Source: an uncultured Flavobacteriaceae bacterium | GTDB taxonomy: Bacteria > Bacteroidota > Bacteroidia > Flavobacteriales > Flavobacteriaceae | Direction of reading: 5' to 3' | DNA length: 64,000 nt | Assembly (NCBI GenBank): GCA_947504035.1 | Contig: CANNGA010000010.1 | Location: forward strand, 62,001 to 126,000 | Shown: in pieces, positions 26,794 to 34,481 of the stretch | Position numbering within the stretch: the stretch's first letter is position 1 | Layout: every line of letters starts with the position of its first letter | The notes under the pieces: model-generated | The model's input: only the letters and a program-made list of their open reading frames with translations | What the model was told of the DNA's origin: nothing | The model's database searches: none | Program-made: the position numbers and the translations under genes

Positions 26794-29172
26794 ATGACCT
26801 ATTTTAAATTCATCTGTCTGTCTTTAAGTCTTTGCTTGGCGACTGTAAGCATGGCTCAAAATAAATTTACAATTAGTGGTAAGATTACAGATGTAGCAAA
26901 TGGAGAGACCGTCTTTGGCGCATCGGTGTTTTTAAAAGGGACGCGTATTGGAGCTGTGACCAACGAATATGGATTTTATTCCCTTACGGCTACAGAAGGC
27001 GATTATGAGATTTTAGTCTCTTACATTGGGTATGCAACAGCCGTACAAGCGGTAACACTTTCTGGAAATCTAAACTTGAATTTTGAATTAGAAGAAGCGT
27101 CTACAGCATTAGATGAAGTGGTTGTGGTCGCAGAAGAATCAGAGCAAGTCAATATCAAAAGTCCGCAGATGAGTGTTTCCAAATTAAAGTCAGAAACCAT
27201 AAAAAAGATACCTGTTGTTTTAGGAGAAGTCGATATTATTAAGTCCATTCAATTACTGCCAGGAGTTACAAATACCGGAGAGGGCTCTGCAGGGTTTAAT
27301 GTACGAGGCGGTGCAGCCGATCAAAATTTAGTGCTTTTAGATGAAAGTATCATATACAACAGTTCCCACTTATTTGGATTCTTTTCTGTGTTTAATGCAG
27401 ATGCAATAAAAGATGTCAAACTTTATAAGGGCGGCATTCCTGCACGCTTTGGCGGACGTGTGTCCTCGGTGTTAGATGTAAGGCAAAAAGATGGAAATAG
27501 TAAAAATTTTGAGCTTAACGGAGGTATAGGTGTTATCTCTAGTCGCCTTTCGGCAGAAGGCCCTGTGTTAAAGGATAAAGGTTCTTTTTTAATAGCGGGA
27601 CGTGGCTCGTATGCACATTTGTTTTTAAACGCTGCAAATGTTGAAAATAGCGCTTTCTTTTATGATCTTAACCTAAAGACAAACTATACCATCAATGCTA
27701 AAAATAAATTATACCTTTCGGGGTATTTTGGAAGGGATGAGTTTAATTTTGGAGCCAACTTTTTAAGTGGTTATGGCAATACGTCGGGGAATTTACGATG
27801 GAACCATATTTACAACGATAAACTGTTTTCTAATTTATCGCTTATCTTTAGTAATTATGATTACCAATTGGATTTTAAAGCTTTTGATTTTGATTGGATT
27901 TCAGAAATTAGAAATTATAATATCAAATACGATTTAAGCTATTTTAAGAGTGATAAATTAAAACTCAATTTTGGCCTCAATGCCATTTATTATAATTTTA
28001 ATCCAGGAGAGATAAATCCAACTTCAGAAACATCCTCAATAAACCCCTTACTTTTAGATCAGAAACGGGCCTTTGAAAATGGGTTATACCTTAGTGCAGA
28101 GTATAAAATTACCGATCAATTAACCACTACTTTTGGCTTAAGACATAGTTATTTCTCGCGTTTAGGGGGACAACCTCTTGTCGACTACCAAGACGGTAGG
28201 CCTATCGTTTACAACGAAACCTTAGGAATTTACGAAGAAGGTACGCCCATTGGAATTACTAATTTTGATACGAGCGATCGTATAGAAGATTTTTCTAATT
28301 TCGAACCCCGTTTAGCGATGGCGTATCAATTAAATGAGAATACCTCTGTAAAGGCAGGGTACAGCCGAACAGCACAATACATCCATTTGTTATCAAATAC
28401 AGTATCTGTAACACCTTTAGATGTATGGGCGCCAAGTGGACGGTTTATAAAACCGCAATTGTCAGACCAATACGCTATTGGATATTTTAGAAATTTTAAG
28501 GACAAATGGTATGCGCTAGAAGTAGAGGCGTATTATAAAACAGTAGCAAATCGTATAGATTATGTAGATGGCTCCGATCTTATAGGACAAAACACGATAG
28601 AAACAGAAATATTAAATGGAGAATTAAGAGCCTATGGTCTCGAATTTTTATTTAAAAAATCTAAAGGTGATTTTACAGGTTGGTTAGCCTATACAATCTC
28701 TAAAGCCGAGCAGCGCACACCAGGAGGCATTGCTGGAGGCCCTGGGATTAATAATGGCGACTGGTATTATGCAGCGCACGACAGAACCCATGATATTTCA
28801 CTAACGGGAAGTTACACATTAAATACCAAATGGAGTTTTGGAGCTAACCTTATTTATCAAACAGGGCGGCCGGTAACGTTTCCAGATGGGCAGTACTCTT
28901 ACGAGGGGATAAATGTGGCAAATTTTTCAGATAGAAATGCAAGCCGTTTAACAGCTTACCATAGAATAGACATTTCAGCCACTTACGTACCTAACAGACG
29001 GCCCGATAAAAAATGGAAAGGCGAATGGGTATTTGGCATATACAACCTTTACAATAGACGAAATGCAGCCTCAATATCTTTTGGCCAAAATAGAGAAACA
29101 GGAGCTAATGAAGCGACCCGTACAGCAATTTTTGGAATAGTGCCTTCTGTATCGTATAATTTTAAATTTTAA
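26794..29172 (+). CDS. TonB-dependent outer-membrane receptor
   Basis: This 792-residue outer-membrane receptor has a signal peptide ending at VSMAQ, then a carboxypeptidase-regulatory-like domain near residues 24-105 (FTISGKITDVANGETVFGAS). The plug domain follows, with GFNVRGGAADQNLVLLDE and a beta-barrel that ends VPSVSYNFKF with a terminal aromatic residue. It is shorter than SusC proteins and is not followed by SusD. A DUF4249 lipoprotein gene follows only 3 bases later, a common flavobacterial pairing that suggests joint uptake of an unidentified substrate. About 280 bases precede the start, so it probably has its own promoter. Confidence 0.92.
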   Translation: MTYFKFICLSLSLCLATVSMAQNKFTISGKITDVANGETVFGASVFLKGTRIGAVTNEYGFYSLTATEGDYEILVSYIGYATAVQAVTLSGNLNLNFELEEASTALDEVVVVAEESEQVNIKSPQMSVSKLKSETIKKIPVVLGEVDIIKSIQLLPGVTNTGEGSAGFNVRGGAADQNLVLLDESIIYNSSHLFGFFSVFNADAIKDVKLYKGGIPARFGGRVSSVLDVRQKDGNSKNFELNGGIGVISSRLSAEGPVLKDKGSFLIAGRGSYAHLFLNAANVENSAFFYDLNLKTNYTINAKNKLYLSGYFGRDEFNFGANFLSGYGNTSGNLRWNHIYNDKLFSNLSLIFSNYDYQLDFKAFDFDWISEIRNYNIKYDLSYFKSDKLKLNFGLNAIYYNFNPGEINPTSETSSINPLLLDQKRAFENGLYLSAEYKITDQLTTTFGLRHSYFSRLGGQPLVDYQDGRPIVYNETLGIYEEGTPIGITNFDTSDRIEDFSNFEPRLAMAYQLNENTSVKAGYSRTAQYIHLLSNTVSVTPLDVWAPSGRFIKPQLSDQYAIGYFRNFKDKWYALEVEAYYKTVANRIDYVDGSDLIGQNTIETEILNGELRAYGLEFLFKKSKGDFTGWLAYTISKAEQRTPGGIAGGPGINNGDWYYAAHDRTHDISLTGSYTLNTKWSFGANLIYQTGRPVTFPDGQYSYEGINVANFSDRNASRLTAYHRIDISATYVPNRRPDKKWKGEWVFGIYNLYNRRNAASISFGQNRETGANEATRTAIFGIVPSVSYNFKF

Positions 29173-29175
29173 GCT

Positions 29176-30021
29176 ATGACCTTGCGTATCCTTAAACGAC
29201 TCGTTATCCTACTATTAATAGTTACCTCATGTACAGACGTAGTAGACGTAGAGGTACCAGAAGCACCACCGCGATTGGTTGTTGAAGCCTCCATCGATTG
29301 GGAAAAAGGCACACGTGGTAATGCACAATCTATACGGTTAAGTACATCGGCACCTTTTTTTTCTAATTTAGAAGATACAAGCGTAACAGGAGCTTCAGTA
29401 CGCGTTACAAACACAGCAACCAATGAAATATTTGTGTTTTCAGACGAAGGAAATGGGCTGTATAGCACGATTACTTTCGATCCAGTTTTAAATCAAACCT
29501 ACCGTCTAGATATCGATTACCAAGGCGAAACCTATAGTGCAGAAGAGACGATGACTTCTGTTGTGGCTATAGATGCCTTAAGCCAGTCCAGAGAAAGTGG
29601 CTTCGATAATGAAGCATTAGGTGTCGATATTGCTTTTAATGACCCTCCAAACGAAGAGAATTTTTATTTTTTTAGATTTGAAGAAGAAGGGGATTTATTT
29701 CCAGAATTGTTAGCAATACCAGATGAGTTTACAGATGGTAATAGATTGGACGTGTTTTTTGAAAAAGAAGAAGACGAAGATGAAGGTATAGAAGAGTTTG
29801 TCGCTGGCGATATTGTAAATATTAAATTTTATGGCATCTCAGAACAGTATTTCAATTATGTAGATTTGCTAATAGAGCAATTTGAAGGCGGAGGCAATCC
29901 TTTTGGTACTGTACCTGCCTCTTTAAAAGGAAATTGTATCAATCTTACAAATCCAGAGAATTATGCTTTTGGATATTTTAGACTTACTGAAGTTGTCTGC
30001 ACCTCTTACGTTTTTGAATAA
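29176..30021 (+). CDS. DUF4249 outer-membrane lipoprotein
   Basis: This 281-residue protein carries a lipoprotein signal with the lipobox V-T-S-C near residue 17. The family-typical opening is VEVPEAPPRLVVEASIDWEK, followed by a beta-rich domain. An acidic stretch (FFEKEEDEDEGIEEF) lies near residues 195-209 and might bind cations. DUF4249 genes usually follow a TonB-dependent receptor gene, as here (3-base gap), and the products are thought to work with it at the outer membrane. The substrate cannot be told from sequence. Confidence 0.9.
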   Translation: MTLRILKRLVILLLIVTSCTDVVDVEVPEAPPRLVVEASIDWEKGTRGNAQSIRLSTSAPFFSNLEDTSVTGASVRVTNTATNEIFVFSDEGNGLYSTITFDPVLNQTYRLDIDYQGETYSAEETMTSVVAIDALSQSRESGFDNEALGVDIAFNDPPNEENFYFFRFEEEGDLFPELLAIPDEFTDGNRLDVFFEKEEDEDEGIEEFVAGDIVNIKFYGISEQYFNYVDLLIEQFEGGGNPFGTVPASLKGNCINLTNPENYAFGYFRLTEVVCTSYVFE

Positions 30022-30179
30022 AACTTATTTTTGTACGCTTTTTTTTGTTAACAAAATTGAATATGGTGTAGTTTTTAACAAGAATTAATTTATTTTTATA
30101 TTCTTTTATATAAAATGTGACTTATAGAATTGTTACGTGTCTTAAAACTATCAACCGTTAAATTAGCGACAGGCTACAT

Positions 30180-30752
30180 TTGAAAACCATCGATACAATT
30201 AATAAACAGTCAGATGAAGATCTGGTTAAAACAATTATAGAAAACAATAATACATTGCTTTTCGAAGTTCTTTATGACAGATATGCTACGTTAGTATATA
30301 ATAAATGTTATGGGTTTGCAAGAGATGCAGACGAGGCAAAGGATTTAACCCAAGATGTATTTTTAAAACTCTTTGTAAAATTAGCAAGTTTTAAAGGGAA
30401 ATCTAAATTCTCAACCTGGTTATATGCATTTACTTATAACCACTGCGTGAATTTTGTAACTAGAAATACCGCAAAGAAAATAGAGAAGCAAGCGGTAGAT
30501 AATGCGGGTATAGAAAATATTTCGGATGATGAGATAGAGGATAATGATTTTCTTAACATGCGTGTAGATAAGCTTAAAAAGGCAATGAATCTTATCGCGC
30601 CAGAAGAGAAAATGATACTGCTACTAAAATACCAAGACCATCTCACCATCAAAGAGATTGAAGAGGTGTTAGGGATTGGACAAAGTGCAGTAAAGATGAG
30701 AATAAAAAGAGCAAAAGATAAGCTCACAGAAGTTTACACTAATAATTTATAA
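30180..30752 (+). CDS. Sigma-70 family (ECF-type) RNA polymerase sigma factor, copy 1
   Basis: This 190-residue protein has region 2 (DEAKDLTQDVFLKLFVKLAS and FSTWLYAFTYNHCVNFVTR) and a region 4 helix-turn-helix (LTIKEIEEVLGIGQSAVKMR), joined by a short acidic linker. The start is TTG at 30180, which gives the normal N-terminus. A close paralogue lies at 32438. No classical anti-sigma gene with a membrane helix follows; instead a 58-residue protein begins 3 bases after the stop, then a channel-like gene. The three genes probably form an operon. Confidence 0.92.
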   Translation: MKTIDTINKQSDEDLVKTIIENNNTLLFEVLYDRYATLVYNKCYGFARDADEAKDLTQDVFLKLFVKLASFKGKSKFSTWLYAFTYNHCVNFVTRNTAKKIEKQAVDNAGIENISDDEIEDNDFLNMRVDKLKKAMNLIAPEEKMILLLKYQDHLTIKEIEEVLGIGQSAVKMRIKRAKDKLTEVYTNNL

Positions 30753-30755
30753 ACC

Positions 30756-30932
30756 ATGGAAAATCCATTTAAACAAATAGACACCCCACTTAGGGAAGTT
30801 CCTCCAGAACTTAAGGCTAAGGTTATGAGTGATATTGCCATGGCAAAACTTATTATGGAACTTGCAGCCTTGTTTTCTTATAACATAGGACATGTTATAG
30901 AAACCGTTATTAATAAAAGAGATAAAAAATAA
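30756..30932 (+). CDS. 58-aa protein in the sigma factor / channel operon
   Basis: ATG at 30756 opens a 58-codon frame ending TAA at 30930-30932. The product begins MENPFKQIDTPLREVPPELK and has a mainly helical central part (KVMSDIAMAKLIMELAALFS) with a charged C-terminal end (NKRDKK). It starts 3 bases after the sigma factor stop and ends 35 bases before the channel start, which fits a real operon gene. The middle helix is amphipathic or weakly hydrophobic, not a clear transmembrane segment. I do not recognise a named family. A role in controlling the sigma factor or the channel is only a guess from position. Confidence 0.65.
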   Translation: MENPFKQIDTPLREVPPELKAKVMSDIAMAKLIMELAALFSYNIGHVIETVINKRDKK

Positions 30933-30940
30933 ACCAATTA

Positions 30941-30950
30941 TAACCCTAAC
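30941..30950 (+). repeat. TAACCCTAAC motif upstream of the channel gene
   Basis: The 10-base sequence TAACCCTAAC lies 18 bases before the channel ATG and is followed by CAAATTTTTT. The same 10 bases occur in inverted orientation at 31803-31812 (GTTAGGGTTA), just after the channel gene, so the gene is flanked by an inverted pair. A near copy (GTTAGGGATA) lies at 33055-33064. The role is unknown. Confidence 0.4.
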
Positions 30951-30967
30951 CAAATTTTTTATAACTC

Positions 30968-31795
30968 ATGGATAAAGCAGTAGAATGGAAAGACATGGCA
31001 ATGTCTTCTTTAAGTACAATGTGGATAGAAATCACTAAAATTTTCCCAAGTATTTTAGGAGCTTTAATTATTCTTATTATAGGTTGGCTCGTTACAAAAC
31101 TAGTTGTGCGTGTTGTAAAGAAAGCCTTAACGTTGGCTAAAGCGAACCGATTAGATGATAAACTTAATGAAATAGAAATTGTAGAAGGCAAATCGCTTAA
31201 TTTCGATACCATAAAAATAGTATCGAAGTCTATTAAGTGGCTTATGTATATCATGTTAATCATTATGGTTTCAGATGTATTGGGACTTAAAATGATTTCG
31301 CAACAAATAAGCAATCTGTTAGGCTATCTGCCGCAGTTATTTTCTGCCCTCGTTATATTCACCATAGGTTTGGTGTTGGCAAATGTGATTAAAAAGGGCT
31401 TGCAATCCTTTTTTGAATCTATGGACTTGTCAGGGGCAAAAATTATAAGTCAAATCGTGTTTTTTCTTATTGTTGTTTTTACATCAATAACTGCTTTAAA
31501 TCAAGCAGGCATAAATACAGACATCATTACAAGTAACATTACAATGATTTTAGCGTCTTTCTTATTAGCTTTTGCATTGGCCTTAGGCTTTGGTGCTCAA
31601 AAAACGGTAGGAGACCTTTTAAAAACATACTATACCAGAAAAACCTATGAAGTAGGACAAATAGTGAAATTTAATGCTATAGAAGGCGAGATAGAATCTA
31701 TTAACGGTATATCCATAACATTAAAAACAAAGGAAGGCAAACTTATAGTGCCTATTAAAGATATTGTAGAGAGTCAAGTAAGTATACGGGATTAA
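30968..31795 (+). CDS. Mechanosensitive-channel-like membrane protein (TM-helix repeat type)
   Basis: This 275-residue protein has about five hydrophobic segments, among them ILGALIILIIGWLVTKLVVR and LFSALVIFTIGLVLANVIKK, and these resemble the conserved TM-helix repeats of CmpX/MscS-related proteins. The pore-like helix is ILASFLLAFALALGFGAQKT, and the C-terminal beta domain (QIVKFNAIEGEIESINGISI) is similar to the MscS middle domain. Such proteins are thought to respond to membrane tension, but most are untested. It is last in the operon led by sigma factor copy 1. The repeated intergenic motif begins in its last codons. Confidence 0.85.
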   Translation: MDKAVEWKDMAMSSLSTMWIEITKIFPSILGALIILIIGWLVTKLVVRVVKKALTLAKANRLDDKLNEIEIVEGKSLNFDTIKIVSKSIKWLMYIMLIIMVSDVLGLKMISQQISNLLGYLPQLFSALVIFTIGLVLANVIKKGLQSFFESMDLSGAKIISQIVFFLIVVFTSITALNQAGINTDIITSNITMILASFLLAFALALGFGAQKTVGDLLKTYYTRKTYEVGQIVKFNAIEGEIESINGISITLKTKEGKLIVPIKDIVESQVSIRD

Positions 31796-31826
31796 CTTTA
31801 AAGTTAGGGTTAAAATTTGGTTGGTT
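31789..31826 (+). repeat. Intergenic repeat, copy A
   Basis: The sequence begins GGATTAACTTTAAAGTTAGG and ends TTTGGTTGGTT. It contains the perfect 14-base palindrome TAACTTTAAAGTTA. Its first bases include the stop codon of the channel gene. A second copy with only a few differences lies at 33041-33080 after the second sigma factor gene, and looser similarity continues for some 30 bases past each copy. It could be a regulator-binding or RNA-processing site, or the 3' trace of a segmental duplication. Confidence 0.7.
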
Positions 31827-32437
31827 ACTTTTCTGTATGCCCAAAAACTCTCTACATTAATATACAATTACTACAGGCGTATTGTTACGCTATATAAAAG
31901 TACTTTTAGCGTTCAATTTTAATAGCTTAAGCTGCTTTTAGATAGGGAAATTTAAATACATTCACGCGAGACAGTGTATCTAGATTTTCAAAGTGTAAAA
32001 CCAATAGTATTGTTTTTTACTATTCTCATCATTTCAATATAGTGGCATAAGGTTTACGGACTAGAGTAGTTGGTGTCCGTTGCTTTTTAGTACAATAGCT
32101 ATATCGGTGTATCTATTTGTACATACAATCCCATTCAGGTATTAAAACCAGTATTAGAGCTTAAAATGATTTTAGATTTTAAGCTGCGTTTAAATTTAGA
32201 CCATGAGTAACTATGCAAAATCAGGAAACGCACAATGTGTATCATATTTTAAATCTTCATGAAGTAGTACTTAAGCGTACAAATAACATATTTATGTGGG
32301 GTGATTTAAAAACAAAAACGCACTTTAACGGTAAAAAATAGCGTTTTGTCGATACGTATTTGAAACTTTGAAAATAAAATTCAAAAATAAAACATAGTCT
32401 GTACTATTGTACCATAGAAATCAACTCCCTAGATATT
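31827..32437. other. Intergenic region of about 610 bases before sigma factor copy 2
   Basis: No convincing gene is present. The longest ATG-started frame is 42 codons (32213-32341), with no family resemblance or clear context. I found no tRNA-like fold and no strong terminator in the stretch. Because the second sigma factor starts at its end, promoters or long leader RNA for that gene may lie here; nothing in the sequence proves it. Confidence 0.5.
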
Positions 32438-33010
32438 TTGACAGACGAAGCATTAGTTTTAGAGATTATAAAGACCAAGGATATGGCGCTTTTTGCGAAA
32501 CTTTATGACAGGTTTTCAAAAATGATTTATAACAAATGTTATAGATTCGTAAATAACGAAGACGAAGCAAAAGATTTGACTCAAGACATTTTTTTGAAAT
32601 TATTTGTAAAACTTTCAAGCTTTAAAGGAGATTCAAAATTCTCCACATGGTTATATTCATTTACTTATAATCACTGTATCAATTACGTGACTAGAGATAA
32701 AAAACGAAAATATGAAACATCGTATTCTCAATTTTATGACTACGAATCTGTAGAAGATAGTACTGTTGAAACGTCTCGTGTGGAAGACGATTTTTATAAA
32801 AAATGGAATTATGCCTTAAATCAAATATCACCAAAGGATAAATCTATCATTATCTTAAAATACCAAGAAAAGGTATCTATTAAGACTTTAGAAGATGTAT
32901 TAGGTGTAAGGACAAGTGCCGTTAAAATGCGAGTAAAGCGTGCTAAAGAACGTTTTGCATTTTACTACAATAATTATCAAGATCAGGAACGCTTATTAAA
33001 AGTGTCTTAA
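32438..33010 (+). CDS. Sigma-70 family (ECF-type) RNA polymerase sigma factor, copy 2
   Basis: This 190-residue paralogue of the sigma factor at 30180 has the same length and nearly the same region 2 (DEAKDLTQDIFLKLFVKLSS, FSTWLYSFTYNHCINYVTR) but a divergent linker. Region 4 is VSIKTLEDVLGVRTSAVKMR. The start is TTG at 32438, as in copy 1. Unlike copy 1 it is not followed by the 58-aa protein or the channel, but by repeat copy B and a terminator, so it is probably transcribed alone. The shared repeat suggests that both loci arose by duplication. Confidence 0.92.
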   Translation: MTDEALVLEIIKTKDMALFAKLYDRFSKMIYNKCYRFVNNEDEAKDLTQDIFLKLFVKLSSFKGDSKFSTWLYSFTYNHCINYVTRDKKRKYETSYSQFYDYESVEDSTVETSRVEDDFYKKWNYALNQISPKDKSIIILKYQEKVSIKTLEDVLGVRTSAVKMRVKRAKERFAFYYNNYQDQERLLKVS

Positions 33011-33040
33011 CGTTTTGCAGAAGACTTATTATAGGATATA

Positions 33041-33080
33041 GGATTAACTTTTAAGTTAGGGATAAAAAATTTGGTTGGTT
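33041..33080 (+). repeat. Intergenic repeat, copy B
   Basis: The sequence begins GGATTAACTTTTAAGTTAGG and ends ATTTGGTTGGTT, closely matching copy A at 31789-31826. Differences are one base at the centre of the palindrome, one T-to-A change after GTTAGGG, and two extra A residues. It starts 30 bases after the stop of sigma factor copy 2, upstream of a terminator. Confidence 0.7.
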
Positions 33081-33112
33081 TTTTGTATATCTGAAGTATT
33101 CTGCATTATTAT

Positions 33113-33145
33113 AACCCTTTCCATAGTTTTGGAGAGGGTTTTTTT
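33113..33145 (+). terminator. Intrinsic terminator after sigma factor copy 2
   Basis: A 10-bp stem (AACCCTTTCC at 33113-33122, GGAGAGGGTT at 33131-33140, with one wobble pair) with an 8-base loop is followed by a run of T residues. It lies about 100 bases past the sigma factor stop and would also terminate transcripts containing repeat copy B. Confidence 0.85.
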
Positions 33146-33338
33146 ATTTAATAATTTATAAATTTAGGCAGAGCTGTGCTTTTTTTGTAAGAACCTGTTC
33201 AGTAGGGTTTTACGTTTTAGGGTGTTTTTCGATTGTAGCTTTGTATGGTATTTAACTAAATACTTTTCAGCATTTTATGTTAGTTTCTTGTAAGCTTAAA
33301 GACCAACTATAAAAATTGTTAAGAAAACCACACCAAAG

Positions 33339-33503
33339 ATGACTATAATAAGAATTAAAAAATTACGAAACAAAAAGCAAAAACTTAAAAAATCCCTTAA
33401 TACACTAAAGCAAGTTACTACAGAACGGTTGCATAAAAAAGAAATGGCCTTAGACTATGTATTGCCATTTGGTTATGATTTTCCTATTTTAGGAAACATA
33501 TAG
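33339..33503 (+). CDS. Small basic protein, 54 aa, unknown function
   Basis: ATG at 33339 opens a 54-codon frame ending TAG at 33501-33503. The N-terminal half is very Lys-rich and probably helical (IRIKKLRNKKQKLKKSLNTL), and the C-terminal half is uncharged and ends DYVLPFGYDFPILGNI. It lies 50 bases before the peroxiredoxin-like gene in the same direction. I do not recognise a family. The charge pattern and conserved-looking aromatic tail make it a plausible small gene rather than noise, but there is no independent proof. Confidence 0.5.
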   Translation: MTIIRIKKLRNKKQKLKKSLNTLKQVTTERLHKKEMALDYVLPFGYDFPILGNI

Positions 33504-33553
33504 AAATTGAATTTCATTAGCGAAGTGTTTATTATAAATTAAAACGAATTAAA

Positions 33554-34189
33554 ATGAGTTTATTAGCAGAGTTACAAGTTATAAAAGACAGATCAGCAGC
33601 AAATATCCCTAAAGAAAAATTAGATGTCATGCTAGACAGTACAGCGGCATTAGTCAAAGAACACTTATCTGATAAGGCTTTGAAAGTAGGCGGACAAATG
33701 CTTAATTTTGAATTGCCTAATGTAAAAGGCGAAACAGAAAATTTAGAAAGTTATTTGAATAAAGGGCCTGTCGTTATTTCTTTTTACAGAGGCGGATGGT
33801 GCCCTTACTGTAATATAGAATTGAAAGCATTACAAGCGATTTTACCTCAAATAAAAGAAAAAGGCGCGAGTTTAATTGCAATATCTCCAGAGACACCAGA
33901 TAACTCCTTGACCACTTCTGAAAAGAACAGTTTAGAATTTCCAATTCTTAGCGATATAGACAATAAAGTGGCTAAGCAGTTAGGTCTAGTGTTTAAAATG
34001 CCACAAGCGCTACAAGAGGTGTATAGTGCCTTTAATTTAGATGTTGCGAAGCATAATGCAAATACAGATTACGAATTGCCAATGCCAGCAACCTATGTGT
34101 TAAACACAAAAGGTGAAGTTACTTATGCATTTGTTGCAGAAGACTATACCGAACGTGCAGAACCTCAAGAAGTCTTGGCTGCATTATAA
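33554..34189 (+). CDS. Peroxiredoxin-like (AhpC/TSA family) protein
   Basis: This 211-residue thioredoxin-fold protein belongs to the AhpC/TSA superfamily. The active-site motif is C-P-Y-C (Cys83 and Cys86) in GGWCPYCNIELKAL, preceded by VVISFYRGGW. This CxxC layout matches the peroxiredoxin-like group often annotated as alkyl hydroperoxide reductase, in which disulfide exchange rather than classical peroxidatic chemistry is possible. No signal peptide is seen, so it is cytoplasmic. A strong terminator follows directly. A role in oxidative stress is likely but not shown. Confidence 0.9.
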   Translation: MSLLAELQVIKDRSAANIPKEKLDVMLDSTAALVKEHLSDKALKVGGQMLNFELPNVKGETENLESYLNKGPVVISFYRGGWCPYCNIELKALQAILPQIKEKGASLIAISPETPDNSLTTSEKNSLEFPILSDIDNKVAKQLGLVFKMPQALQEVYSAFNLDVAKHNANTDYELPMPATYVLNTKGEVTYAFVAEDYTERAEPQEVLAAL

Positions 34190-34219
34190 AATAACATCAC
34201 ATTGTTTTTATAAATAAAC

Positions 34220-34258
34220 AAATGGGACACTGTATACGGTGTCCCATTTGTGTTTTTA
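34220..34258 (+). terminator. Intrinsic terminator after the peroxiredoxin-like gene
   Basis: An 11-bp perfect stem (AAATGGGACAC at 34220-34230 and its reverse complement at 34239-34249) is followed by GTGTTTTTA. It begins 31 bases after the stop codon. Confidence 0.85.
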
Positions 34259-34481
34259 GCGCAACTGGTAATAAGATTTAATTAGGCATAAGAGCAAACC
34301 TATTATGGTTTTTCACTGCTGTAATCACTAGCGCTACGCTATGTTTTTTTAATTTAGCTGTAGTGGTAATTACGCTGAAATTTTTGAATGCATTTCACCA
34401 GATTTTATACTCTAATTATAGGAGGTTACTGCTGTTTAAAACCATTTTTAATGAGCGGATATATAGGGTTCTCCAGTTTAG

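Noticed and set aside
26794-30021. A SusC/SusD polysaccharide utilisation locus
   Set aside because: The receptor is shorter than SusC, the partner is DUF4249 rather than SusD, and no glycoside hydrolase is nearby.
32213-32341. A 42-codon ATG-started frame in the gap before sigma factor copy 2
   Set aside because: No family resemblance, no operon context and no distinctive composition; it is near chance length for this AT content.
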